Below are positions 39,922-53,600 of a stretch of DNA of 64,000 bases, one piece after another. The notes below the pieces were generated by a model. It saw only the letters and a program-made list of their open reading frames with translations. It was not told where the DNA came from and ran no database searches. The stretch is taken from assembly GCA_034766995.1 (NCBI GenBank), contig CM068315.1, positions 50,387,662 to 50,451,661 of the forward strand, in the 5' to 3' direction. Numbering within the stretch: the first letter of the stretch is position 1; every line of letters starts with the position of its first letter. Source of the DNA: Acanthacorydalis orientalis. Taxonomy: Eukaryota > Arthropoda > Insecta > Megaloptera > Corydalidae. A program made the position numbers and the translations under genes.

Positions 39922-40100
39922 ATTCAACTTAGGCTTCCATACGAAAGTATTAAAAAAACTCAAAAATTAAAAAAAAACAAATCCCTCATTTAGTATTTTT
40001 GTACTGAATTGAAATAAAATACTAAATACAAAATAGCATGACTTTTCTTAACCACTGCGCCCCCTTTTAATTCTTCCACGTGAAAGCCTAAATTGAATCA
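39920..40100. mobile_element. MITE related to the rosa-like mariner
   Basis: A 181-bp element with terminal inverted repeats of about 30 bases: TGATTCAACTTAGGCTTCCA at the left, and at the right, read in reverse, TGATTCAATTTAGGCTTTCA. It has no coding capacity. Its first 60 bases (through GAAAGTATTAAAAAAACTCA) match the left end of the mariner at 37892, which suggests a deletion derivative mobilised by the same transposase. An exact TA duplication is visible only on the left. Confidence 0.78.
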
Positions 40101-40789
40101 ATCTAAAGTTTCTGACATCAAAATGAAATTTAAATTAATGAAGATGGAATTTTCAGACCATTATTTTAAAACTTTTTTTTAAATTTCCGTATCAAATTTT
40201 AATTTATTATAATTATAATTTTTTTACAAAATGTGAAAAAACGATCTCTCAATTATTAAAGTCCCATTAAATTTATTTTATTAGGTAAAAAAGCAAAATT
40301 ATAGATAATAACATTTGGAATTATTAAAGAATCCCATTGAATCGAACGTACCTTTTTTAGACGCCATAATGTTATTAGTATTTTACTTTTGTATTAAAAA
40401 TTTGTTTATTTATGTATATTAATTTTATTTTAAACTTTATATATATATATATATATATATATGTTAAATTGTAAATGGACTCAAGCGCAAAATATTGTTC
40501 ACAAAGTTGCAACTATGATACAATAAACTTCATATGTCTAATATAACTTATGAATTAACACATTTTCTTTAAAAAAATAATTTTCAAATATAAAATTTTA
40601 TTTTTAAGAAAATTATAAACTATAAATTGTATCAAGTATCGGATAATAGCTAAATTGTACACTTAAATAATTTTGACATTTACTATTTCTATTATGTCGT
40701 TAAAGTTTCCTTTAAAATTACTTTATTCATAAATGGTGTATAATTCTAAGTTAACAAAAAGTTGTTTCATAAAATAATTTATACTTCAG

Positions 40790-40840
<51 letters not shown>

Positions 40841-41857
40841 GCGATTACAATCTTATTGTCCATGTTAGCAAACAGGTATAAGGATTTCGAACATTAGTAA
40901 CGTGTTGAATAGATATTTTTCGTGATTACTATCATTTAAAAATCAATTTCAAAGCAACAGTCAGTTTATAATAAATTGTTCAATATAAGAAATAATATGA
41001 ACACATATTTATATATTACATTGTTACTCATTTTAGTAATCAACTTCAAAAATCGCGTGTTTTGAGGTATTCATGTCACTAAACAAAACAGTTAACGTGC
41101 TAATCGATTAAAAGTGTAATGTATAAAAAATAGTAAATATTTGCAAAAAAATAACATCAGGAAAGTTGTACGTAAAAGTTTTTTTAAACAATGTAATTAA
41201 AAATGGACTCAACCACGTGTGAACATTTTATAAAATATACATGAAAATATATACGTTCGAAGAAACGCCGGTCGTTATTTCCTAGAATGTAATATTAATT
41301 TTCATGTATTATATTCAAACCAATATGTAATTAAATATCGGCACTTCTCTAGATAGAGAACATAGCTGCTCATCACGTTTTGCCAGGACCGCTTAAAAAG
41401 GACGTAGTACCCATATGTATATTTATGTCTAAAGCTACAATTTAAATTAGATACCGAATCACCACCTCAACAATTTTCATTCTGTTAAAATCTGGATTTT
41501 ACTTTTAGGGAAGTTAAGTCTCATACCTCTGTGGATACGAATATTTACATTAAATCAATACCATACCTACACTTATTCTTGTATGTGTGTATGTTTATAT
41601 ATATATATATATATACACTGTTACAAACAATTTTAACATTAAAAATTCGTAATTACATGACAACTGAATTCCTGTACTTGACAATTTTTTTTATTAAATA
41701 CATTTCTAAGCGTTAATTTCGCCGTTATTTCCAAGAACTCTAAATAGTGATAATGAACTAAATAATAATTTCTATGAAACATTCATACATACAATTATTT
41801 ACATGTGTATAAGTTCAATTAACATATTTCGATGTCTCTTCTAAAATTCAATATATA

Positions 41858-41914
<57 letters not shown>
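40101..41914. other. AT-rich spacer
   Basis: (TA)n tracts lie at about 40438-40462, 40793-40838, 41599-41616 and 41870-41914. No gene recognised. Confidence 0.6.
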
Positions 41915-41916
<2 letters not shown>

Positions 41917-42602
41917 CTTCCATATAACACGGCACTTGTACAACACGGTTTCGCTCTAACATGGTTTGAGAATTGGAATAAATCCTCGTATAAGACGGTT
42001 TAGTAACTGGGGAAATGTGATCAAAATGGTATTGGAGATAAACCAAATTAATTCAGAGAACGATATCACAAATGAAAACGCTGAAGTTCAAAATTTTACT
42101 GTAAAAAGCATACATGAAGGCATAAACTTTGCCAAACAATTGGAATTACATTTTCTAAATGTAGATCCTTCCTCTAAAGAAGCGCAAAATTCAAGAGAGA
42201 ACTTCACAAATGCTTAGCTCCATACAACGAAATTTATAAAGATCTCAGATAAAATCAAACAACAGATTTTTTTCAAAAAGAAGAACATAAAAATCAAGAT
42301 GTCGCAGAAGAAAATTGAGAAGATGAGGATATTTTTCCAGAAAGAAAACTCCCTCGTTTAATGGTGTTTAGCAGTGATGAAGAAGAAAACATTATGTAAT
42401 ATTAATATGTAATACTTTGATTAATTGTTAATTGTCTTAATAAACATATTTTTCTTAGTCATAGAAAGAAAATAGTATAGTTTTTTGTTAATTTTTGGAA
42501 CCCAACCCTGTGTTGCACTATTTCTTTGTTTTGTATAACACGAATTCGCATAACACGGAATTTTTTAGGAACCTAATGACTGTGTTATAAGAGGGTTACC
42601 TG
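41915..42602 (+). mobile_element. Pogo/Tigger-like element, internally deleted
   Basis: The right end, read inward, is CAGGTAACCCTCTTATAACA followed by CAGTCATTAGG, beside a TA. The left end has the corresponding CTTCCATATAACACGGCACTTG, with its last bases lost in the (TA)n tract that precedes it. Both subterminal regions carry repeats of the word ATAACACGG (left near 41924, 41940 and 41958; right near 42536 and 42550), typical of transposase-binding sites. Only the C-terminal end of the transposase remains between them. The length, about 0.69 kb, is far below an autonomous copy. Confidence 0.72.
42026..42399 (+). pseudogene. C-terminal fragment of a Tigger-like transposase
   Basis: The frame reads SENDITNENAEVQ, then FTVKSIHEGINFAKQLELHF and LNVDPSSKEAQNSRENF. 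It shifts frame at LAPYNEIYKDLR and continues TTDFFQKEEHK to PRLMVFSSDEEENIM and a stop at 42397-42399. The helical segment followed by an acidic tail is what pogo/Tigger (jerky-type) transposases have after their catalytic domain. The DNA-binding and DDE domains are absent. At least one frameshift and two stops are present. Confidence 0.68.
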
Positions 42603-42632
42603 TACATAGTAAATTTTTGAACAAATATATAT

Positions 42633-42666
<34 letters not shown>

Positions 42667-44391
42667 GGGGGGTACGTGGGTGTTATTCCATTGTACTCGA
42701 TTATTTCTTGATCGAAAGGAACTTTAATCTTTTAGAATTATTAACAGCTTTATTCTTAACCTTATATGTCAAATATCTTGTTAAATATTTTTTTACACGT
42801 TAAGCTTTTTTGTACAAATTCAGTCACTTCGAACGTGACAGCATACAAGAGAAACAAATTTTATAAACAAAAATAGAAAAATTAGATAAAAAAATATAAA
42901 TATCAACTGCAATAAATATTTCAACAATTGCATTTAAATATTTTCTCTTATTTTTCTATAGAAGAAATAAAAATCTTTGATATATTAGTTACAAAATGTG
43001 TTACAATGAAGACCTTCCATTTCTTTTCAAAAGTGTCTTATCATTTGATATAAAAGTGACCATAAAAATGCAAATGAATAAAATTTCATTTTCGATACTT
43101 TTTTATAATTAAATATTAAAAAATAATGAATACCTACATATAATACTAAACATACCTTATTAAAAACAAAGAAACATACGTTGATTACAAATAAAACTCG
43201 TTGATTACAAGTTTTGAAATACAGTTATATCTACAGTAAAAAAAATAAATAATTTCACATAAAAAATATGAATTAAAAATTAAATAATTTTTTTTCTTAA
43301 CAATTTAAAATGAATTTTTGAATTTTTTTGAAAATATATAAAAGTATTATTGAATTTTGAATTGTAATTAAAAATAATTCAAATCTAATTGAATAGCTCG
43401 AAAGCTCGATCATAAGAACGTCAGATAAATAATATAAATTTAAATGTATATATCAAACCACAAAGGTAATGAGCCAGAATTACATTAATTCAATAACAAA
43501 AGATATTCTCTATATAAATGTAGAATTTTCTAAGGACTGTCTTATAAATTTTATTGTTCATTATTAACTTATAAATTCCCATCTCCATACATACATAATA
43601 TTTTTACATTAATAAATATCTCACTTCTACATTTTATTAATTTTTAAAAACTGTAGCTTAAGACGTACTTTTGATGATCCTTTTTTAAATAATGATTCCA
43701 GAAATAATGACAAACAATTTCAACGTGGAAATAGTCGAAAATTACTGTTACTCTAACTGAAAAAACAATTTTCGTGTTGTGATTACAAACGTGAATAAAA
43801 CTAATTTTACGTCAAGCTATTTGATAAATTTCTAAAAAGTACGAGTCCGACATTGTTACCTCCAAGCATTCCACTACACATTATACACAACAGGAATTCA
43901 TAATACAAATTTACTTAAACTGTACTGGAATATTTACTTAGTGAAACATATTCTGAGAAAACTATATCGTTGTGAATATTTAACTTCATTTTATTATTTT
44001 AATAACAATGGATTCACAACGAATTCACTAAATGTATTTAAAAGATTATTCGTAAAAGACAGTATCAATTATTAAAATGACATATTACATAAAGTGCTGA
44101 TAAATATGTTATCTTTTTGTAATGTTTGTCGAAATATCAAATATTATAAATTTTTTAATAATTTTTAAAACTAGAATATATTTTTTATTTTCTATAAATA
44201 AAAAAAATATATTAATAATATACAATAAGTTTGTATATTATAACAATAAAATTTATCTTTTACTTTCCAATTCATTCATATATTATCATATTCTTTTTAA
44301 TACATACGAATATTGATGTATATTCGTAATCATTTTGAAATACAATAAAAAAACTTAATACAAATGTTTCTAAAACTCACTCTTGTACCTA

Positions 44392-44447
<56 letters not shown>

Positions 44448-45263
44448 ATAATTTAATTTTTCTATCTAAAAATATTCTATTCCAATAATCAGATTCATAT
44501 CAAAAAAGAGCAATAAATTGATTTTCATTATTTATAGATATAACAGGTAAATAATTTTTTACAAAAAAAATAATACGATTTTCTTATAAATTTAAGCTAT
44601 ACATACGTGTCCTTCAACGTAGACAGGTAAACAATGAAATACGTCATAACTGAAATACGATAGCGTTCCACGAATACAAAATAAACATTGATCAGCGCAA
44701 CCATTAAATATTTAGTCAGAAAATCGACGAGCATATTTACAGAGTAACATTTTTATTTTTTCAATCATAATATTCGTACACGTACATGATATAATTTACT
44801 AAAAAAAAATAATAGTTTATTTGAATATAGTATTATTTAACAGATTATTTTATTTTATAGTCGTATATTATAACCCTAAATTTTCTACACAGAAACAGGA
44901 AGTTTTACTTCCAGGAACGAACATGTAATGTACACATGGTTACCCCTTTAATATATATATATATGTGTGTGTGTGTGTGTATGTGTGTTTGTGTTTGTAA
45001 TGTTTACCAATTTTTGCAAATCAATTTTTCTATTTCGACAACAAGCAGTTTTTATTTTGTTAAAAGCAACTTTACTGATGAAAGAATTTTGTCTTTTTCC
45101 GTTCACATTTTTTTAAAATTATAATATATCCTTCCTGAACTTTTATAGCAAATTTGGTTAATTACTATTATTTAAACTGTTTATTTAATATATTTAGGCT
45201 CAAAATGGTATCTCGGATAAATTTTAGTTCTGTATTAAATAGATTTTTCAAGTAAAAAACACA

Positions 45264-45318
<55 letters not shown>

Positions 45319-45923
45319 TTGTATTTCAATATATAAAAATATCTATAATACATCACAAATCTAAATAATTGTTTTTATTATATAATTTTTCGTTATCGAT
45401 TCATAACTGAAATTATTTACTTTCACTGAAACTATACAATTTAGAATAACAATTTCCACAACTTCAACCCTAAATTTAATATTTTTAATTGAAATGTATC
45501 AACGAATAGAATTATCAAACATAAAACAATATTTATAAGTCTTGCAAAACTATAAAGTTTATGAAACGACAAACGGTTTGAGATTACAACTCAAATATAA
45601 GCATGACTTAGAAAGTTAATGAAATCTTTACAAATACTGTACTGGGATTAAATCAAAACTTAAGATATCAAACGAGAACTAATTCTTAAACAAAAAAAGC
45701 TGATTGTATATAAATATGAATTGAATTTAAAATTTGAGCAACAAAAAAATTATTATCATTTTAGTTTATGTTTTATATTAAAGTGTTTAAAACGATATTA
45801 CGTTTTTAAATTTCAATATTATTTTGTACAAATTAAATAAAATATAATAATTAATTACGTTTTTTTTTTAAATTAAACTTTTAATATCTTCCCAAACTTA
45901 TATTTTCTACATCATATTATCTT
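42603..45923. other. AT-rich intronic stretch
   Basis: An (AC)n-(AT)n block lies at 42633-42666. Other (TA)n tracts are at about 44394-44443 and 45269-45315, with a TA/TG compound repeat at 44950-44999. A patch at 44590-44730 is less AT-biased but unassigned. No gene is supported. Confidence 0.6.
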
Positions 45924-46435
45924 TCTATATATAAAAAATAATTCCACCGTAAGATTTCCATAAGACATTTTTTTTTACATAGACCACCTCCTCGCAACGC
46001 CTTTCACCCAGCTACACTGTACAAATATCAGGTTAACCATTCCCATTCCCAATCATTTCTGATGTTTCACGAATCGTCATGTTCGTCAAGTCCAATGAAA
46101 CAGTATACGGGACGATCAGTTGTATGTTGGTCTGTCCAGATGTACCTCTAAAAAGCGTCTCAACTTTCAGTTTACAGAAAAACAGAAATCAATTACGAAT
46201 ATCGTGTACACAGAAGTTTTAGAATAAGTTTACAATAAGTTACAATAAGTTTTCTTTTCAGTTACACTATTTTCACGGTTTCGTTTCAAATAAGAAAATA
46301 AATCTCATAACACAATATCTTTATTTCGTTTTTCATTTAAAAATTGTTAGCACTTAACAAAAGCGAGCGAAGCGAGCGCGGGTAAAGCTTTCCGTTGGTT
46401 GGAAAGCGTAGCGAATAGAGGGTGGAGCCCCCTAG
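45924..46435 (+). mobile_element. Non-autonomous Helitron
   Basis: It starts TCTATATATAAAAAATAATT, the usual style of Helitron 5' end in animals (TC, then a short AT-rich run). It ends GGGTGGAGCCCCCTAG followed by T, a CTRR-type 3' terminus. About 30 bases before the end lies a perfect stem-loop, GCTTTCC-GTTGGTT-GGAAAGC, preceded by the GC-rich AAGCGAGCGAAGCGAGCGCG common near Helitron ends. There are no terminal inverted repeats or target duplication, as expected for rolling-circle elements. It encodes no Rep/helicase. The hairpin lies somewhat further from the end than the usual 10-12 bases. Confidence 0.75.
46388..46408 (+). terminator. Helitron 3' stem-loop
   Basis: A seven-base perfect stem (GCTTTCC with GGAAAGC) around the loop GTTGGTT. 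In Helitrons such a hairpin upstream of CTRR marks the end of rolling-circle transfer. It is a transposition terminator, not a transcription terminator. Confidence 0.6.
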
Positions 46436-47914
46436 TAATTAAAAAAATTAAATTTGTTTCCAAGAGAAAAAATTTATACAATTTAGTATAAAAATGAACT
46501 AATCGATATAATTTTATTGTTTAATGCTCAAAGACCTTTATTTATGAGTAAATAATATTGATATTACTAAATATACAAACAAATCTTTCACAATTGAAAA
46601 TCTTAAAAACTGAATTAGAAATGAAGAATATAAAAATCAGTCAAACCCAAACAAAAAGCATTTTTTTCACAAATCAGTGAAGAAATCCTGCCAAAAACTT
46701 ATGTTTTTATATTCAAAATTACACAAAGACAAATGATCAAAATTTAACAAAAAGGAAAGTAATAAACTCTAAAAAATATATTGTATACGCTCTATATTAC
46801 TGTTTTTTTTAATACTAATTAAAAATCTTTTAATATTGTATATATTATATGTATATATATATACTTCTTAGGTATATAATATTTTTTCATTAGAAACAAG
46901 AAATATTCTTGTGGCCAATATAAATGTAATATGTAAAGGTAATTATTGAGTTATCAATAAAATATGACAGAATAACATTTTAAAATAATTATATTATTGA
47001 AACCTTGCAAACTCACCAAAAATTCTATTAAATTTAAATTGAATTACCACATAAACTCTATCATAAAAATAAACATAAGCAACAGGGTGTAATCTAAAGC
47101 ATTGCACTTTAGAACCGTGCTATCTAAATATTCTCATTTTTCAACCTCATTAAAGCTCATGTATAAAGTCTATATTCTAATGCTAACAGTAATATCAAAA
47201 AAGCTGAACATTCAAAAAAGAAACGAATAAATTGTGTAGGAAATAAACAATTTCAATAAAAACGTACAAGTTCTTTGTTTATCTCCTACAAAGTTAATTT
47301 AAATGTATTACAATTACTTTCGAATGTTGTCTTCTATAAAAATTACAAACTATTTTTTTAAAATATACTTTCGTTTATTTTTATACTAAAAAAATTTTAT
47401 TTATGATTAAAATGAATTATGTCGATTTAGTTCCAAACACGACACTAACAAAAAATACTTTTTTATAAAGCATTAAAAAAATATTTTTTATTAAATAAAC
47501 AATTTTAGCCGATATCTTAATATAATATTTACTGAAATATATATTTTTTTTAAATCACAAAACATTTATTTCTTCTTAATTTTTTAAAAATAAATAGTAA
47601 AAATTAACGTCCAAAATTTTATCATTACAAAATATGTACATTGACAAAAACAAGTTTAAAACAAAACTATGTACAAAATTATTTTTTCAATTAATTTTTT
47701 TATATATAAAATAATTAACAGCTAACATTATCAATCGTTTCTATGATATTTCGTTAAAAAAGTATTAAATTCAACAAGGTAGACAAAAGAAGAAAAAGCA
47801 TTACCCAATACACCTTAGTTTCGGAATTTTTATTTTTAATGAAAACAGAAATTTTAATTAAACAACTTTTTAATTAAAAACTGTATAAACACACGATTCT
47901 ACACATGTACATGC

Positions 47915-47975
<61 letters not shown>

Positions 47976-48152
47976 AGACATAAGATAATATATTTCACAT
48001 TTTATCACAGAGGTAATTAATGTTTCTCGTCATTAATTAAAAACATTTATAAATACAGGTAAAATATCAACTATTTATAGAAATATGCACCAATTATAGA
48101 AATAAATAAAAAATGTTAATACCATAAATAACACACATTTTAGCAGTCACAA

Positions 48153-48220
<68 letters not shown>

Positions 48221-49607
48221 GTTATTTTTCATACAAATCCATAAATTATTCATTTAAAATCAGTTAAAACTAACACTAATTTCAAAGATAAAAATTACTC
48301 TTAATAAAACTTTTTTCCAACTATATTTAAACTTATAGACGGATCCAAAATGTATTTGCATTCTATACCTACACACACACACACATGTATATATATATAT
48401 ATATATATATGTATAAATTTATTGAAAATGTACGCATCGATTTTTTAAACATTAAAAATGATTTTAACCTTTCTTAAATAATGAGAAATATACAAATATT
48501 AACTAAATCTGAATGATGAAGTATTTTTTTTACAGAAATAAACATTTTTTTTAAAATAAAACATGCTAATATTTCTCTTTTATGCCTTTTTAGCAATGTA
48601 TTATACCATAAAAATAATGATATTTTTTATTTTTATATATTTTCCAAAAGTAGATGTATTTTATAGTTTAAGAAAAAGGTCAAAATGAACAACTGTTTTT
48701 TGTAAATTAACGTTCACAAATTCACATATATAACATAATATGATTACTTCGAATACTTCCACATAACAATAGTAAGTAACTTAGTAATTAGACAAATTCG
48801 TTATGTTGTCATTTATCCAACTTCCTGCTGCGTATTTTAAACGTTTTCATTGCCAAATGTAATTTTAGTTAATTTCGAAGGCACAATAATTTTAAATAAA
48901 TAACGATATTAACTTAATAGATCATTTCGATTTTTGTATACAAAAATCCTTTTTTTTCATTCTGTACCCTTATTACGAGAAATATACGTCATATTTTTCA
49001 CTGAACTAAATAATAAAAGAATCATGTGTTTATCTGTTTTATTATTTTTTATATTTAAACTACTAACAAAAGTATGAAAATCTTTCCACTTAAATATTAT
49101 TTATATTTAAATAATAATAATATTCTCATGCACATATATATATATTTGTATAATTTTATAAATTTAGTAAAACAATTCAAAAAAAGTATAATATTTTTTT
49201 TTATCTCACGAATAAAAAAAAATAGTTAACAAGATAAAACCATATCTTGTAAATAAAATTTCCTACACTTATTAATAACAATAATTTTATCTCTCAAAAA
49301 GTCGATAAACCACAACGAAATATCATTTGTGTTTTTTTTATTTTTCATCTCTTTGCTTTAGAATTATAGTTATATTTTTATTTTTTTTTCTAATATACAT
49401 ACATATATGCCTATGTGCAATTTTTTAAATATTAAATATAGTCAAAATTATAATAAATATTGTATGCATGTTACATCTTAAAAAAGGATAATCAAATATT
49501 TTTGTATGTATATATGTATACATGTTGATAGAGTTAGTATATAATTTGTATGATATTTTATAACAAATCGATAATATATTTAATTAATTATAAAAAAGTA
49601 ATCCTCA
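46436..49607. other. AT-rich intronic stretch
   Basis: No gene or transposon recognised. (TA)n tracts lie at about 47920-47974, 48160-48218 and 48389-48410, the last preceded by (AC)n. Confidence 0.6.
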
Positions 49608-50600
49608 CCTTTTAAGCAGAACAATCCTACTGATAGAATAACACTAAAAAAATCCAGACAAAAATATGTAATCACTTTCCGGGGTAAAAAATTTAAAAAC
49701 AGTCTTCAAATTTAGATCGAATCAAATACACACCTTCGAAATAAAAAAATGTACGTTTTTGTCCCTTTGTTATTTGAAGCAACGGTCACCTAATGCTAAA
49801 ACAACAGTTCTTATGCGAACAACACTTTTATTGATAACAAAACACATGTTAAAAAAACTATTGTATCAAATGCAAAAACATATTAAATCAATGTGACAAC
49901 GCCAAATGGATCAGTACGACTATGAAAATGTGAATGCCGCTTCAGAAGCGTGCAATTGCAATTATATTCACAAAATATTCATATAGTTACGATTTAATAG
50001 AAATACTAAACGCCCTAGCATCCATCGTTCGTTATAACGGCAAAGCCAAAGCTGCTACGTTGCCGGATGTAGGGTAAGAGAGACATCACAGCCGAACGAC
50101 ACCGTAAATACCCGAACACAGTTCGATCGGCCGAAACTGGAAACCAACGAGTTTACTAATAGTCAATGAAAAGAGAGTTACCCGAATCTATTCTATTTTT
50201 TTCGCGATATATTATTGATCGGACTGTTTAGTTTCACTCGTTACACGTTTAATTTTTGTCATGTTTTATACGAAACATAACGGTGGTTATTTTATCTAAT
50301 ATTACCTCCAGCTCTGTTAATAATGTATCAATCTAATTTCACTGACATTGCGTCGTTGGACTTGCTGGTCGGGTTTATGTAGACATGGTAGTTTGTAAGG
50401 GAGACGCCCATATCATTGGACAAACAAGAAAAATACATCGGTTTACGCTTTATATGAATGATTGCCAGACGCTCCTTAAACTATGCCAAGTATAATTAAT
50501 TGCTTACTTTACTGTTGTTTCGGTTACAACAGATGCTATAATATTTTGTTGTATTTTTCCTGTATTGCGCCGAAAGGAACCGCGTTTATGAATGTTATAT
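49608..50600 (-). promoter_or_regulatory. Candidate 5' exon/promoter region, unproven
   Basis: Between 49900 and 50600 the sequence is less AT-biased, with CpG-containing words (GTTGCCGGATG, GATCGGCCGAAAC, GTCGTTGGACTTGC). On the minus strand, AAAAG followed by GTGAGGA at about 49612-49603 is a good splice donor downstream of this patch. Since Shab is transcribed from this strand and its exon begins with an acceptor, a non-coding Shab first exon here is possible. There is also a plus-strand donor-like word (GTAGGGTAAGAG) at 50070, so orientation is undecided. No long reading frame. Confidence 0.25.
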
Positions 50601-53600
50601 CTCCTGTGAGATGAAAAAATTTACTACGTCGTAATATCAAATTTATATTATCAATTTATCTTCTGTCAAACACTTTCCATGGTTCGAGTACTTACTATTC
50701 ATTTTATAAAAAACCGTATATCTACATTCAGCTTAATAAAAACATATAAAGCTCTTATAATGTACGTCTACACTCAAACATTTACACGTATTATTGTGTG
50801 TATATATATATACAACTAAATAAGATAGTATTTGTTTCAATCCATTCAACAATTCATTCTTCTTTATATTAATCAAGATTTTAAAAATAGATATTTTTAT
50901 ATCAAAATCATCATCACGGTTTGATTTCATATCTACTTAAAACTAATATTGGATAAAATAATAACTTTTAATATATTCAAGAAAATAAGTTAAAAAAATT
51001 AAATATAACTATTCTAAATATTACATATATGTATAATATATTTAACATTTATTTTAAAAAAGCTCTAGGAAATTTGACATTTAAAATTCTGATAAACAAG
51101 TTATTGTTTCAAAATACATGATTCTTAGTGAACATCATAAAATATCTTATCTTGTTATTTATATAAAAATTATCTATTTTACAATTAAAAATTACTACAG
51201 TATACTTTTTTAATCAGTATTTATAATTTGGTTAAATGCGTTTTTTTATAAAAAAAAAGTATAAGGTTATACTTGAATATAAATCCAAGACAAATTAATT
51301 TCTTAGAAATTAATGTACCATCTGTACAAAGCTTTTTCAAGTATTAAATATCTGTACAATATAGATTAATAAAATTAAATATAACATTTTTTTCTTCAGT
51401 CCTAATGATCCTAATACTACTAATTTTCTATTCTATTAAAACATAAACCATGTATTTATTCTTTTAGTGAATTGAGATTGTAACTTCTAAACTAATATAG
51501 TATGTCAAAAAATGAAACCTAATAATATATGTAAATTAATTCAATTTTTAATATGTTTTAATATGTTTTCTTTACAATCATTTTATATAATAGAATAATT
51601 AAAAATATTTCATTTAAATTTAAGATTCATCAAAGAATATTTTCACAATATTACTATAATATTTAACTTATGAAATATTGAAAGAAAATGAAACCCTCTT
51701 GATGATATATATTGGTTTATTCCGAAATTTTAAATTATTCGATACTATTGATTCGATACAAAAGATAAAACTAAAAAAATAAATAATAATGAATTAACAA
51801 ATAATAATGAATTAATAGTCTTCTGTTACTACCGTTGCTTTTCGTATAAATATTTCAAACATTTTTATTTAATTATATATACATATATATTATATTCCTA
51901 ATTATTATAGTTTCAAAATACTTAATTTTATTGAACAAAAATACTTTTATAGACTCATACGAACTATATAAATGTTATTACGTTATTCAATATTACGGAC
52001 ACTATTTTCAACGAAGTACCAGCAATTAAAAGCATCATTTGGTACAAAAAATATTATAATAGGAAACAAAATGATAACGAAATACCTTTTTTACTCTTGT
52101 TCTTTGGAGATATAAGCATGACACAAAAACATTTGGCAGCAATTAGGTCACGAAATAGGAAATAATAATCGCAATAAATATGAAAAATTGCCATACGAAT
52201 AAACGATAGAGTATTCTGGCCAAAATTGTTAATGTAGCATCACATAATGGTTTCTTACACGAATAGTATAGTATCGTGCTTATTTGGTATTTGATTTAAT
52301 AAATAACATTTTTGTGTTTATTTATAAAAAAACATGTAAAATTAATAAAAAAAATATATGTATATATATATATACATAATTTAAATGTTGTATTTTTTAT
52401 TGGCTTATTTAAATTGATCCAAACGTTCTTACATAGTGATTTATTTTTTCATTGACGACTTTTTAATTCAAAAGTAATTATTTAATCTGTTTAGATAACC
52501 TTTCTTACTTAATTTTACTAAATTTTTTACTGGAAGTAATAAAATAATATATAATAGTAGTAGCTTAAATTAACACTTTGAAGATTTTTTCTCACATTTC
52601 ACCTTTTATGAAATACATTATTTTTAAATTATAGATACCTTATTCCTTGCATGAAATTCGAACAAATTATTTTTTATACAGGATATTTACTGTAATTATT
52701 TTCACAATTATTTTGTAACCTTCTAAATCAAACTAAAATTATTATAATATTTGTTTTATTTACGGTCATTTTCATTTTCAGTCATAGTTTTTTTATACTC
52801 AATATGAAGTAATCAGCAAGAAACAAAAAGTTTAAAAAATAAACTTTTATGTTTAACGGTGGTTTTATTGTCAAAAATGCAAATAATATAAGTATGTAAA
52901 AAAGTATACATACGATTTTTTTAAGTTATCACACAATATCCGTTCAATAGGTAATCAATTAAGTGCATCAGATATGTAGATAATTAATAACAAATTCAAA
53001 CTAATGAATTCCCTCCTCTCGCAACGAAATTGTAGACTATTAAACACAAAGTACTTACTAATGAAAACATGCTGAGTTGTACGTCGGTTAATGATTTTCT
53101 AATTATATATATATATATATATATGACACTCAGCTTCGATCAAACAGATAAAGTTACTTTCCAGCTTATTCTATAAATTGTATCAATTTAATTACTTAAT
53201 AAAAAAATCAGACTGAAAAGAGATTATAGTCTTAAATAATAATTTTGCACTTTATTAAAATAAAAAATCGCAAATAAACAAATTTGATCTTACACAGATT
53301 TTTATATAATAATGAATTTTCTTATATTATCTCATCTTAAAATTACTTTCTATAGTCCATATTTGCTATGAAATAGTCAAAATTCACTATGATAAACAGT
53401 AATTTAATATTAAATAATTCAAAATCTATTTTTAGCATTTATAGATTAAAAAATGCTAAGCAATTTGACCAAAATGAAAAATCTGTTAAACGAGATATTC
53501 TTTCAAAAGGCATAATTATTATTGAATACTAAAAAATATAGATATTAATGATTTTCCCATTTACAAAAAGTGTACCTATTTTACATTAGAGAAATTATAT

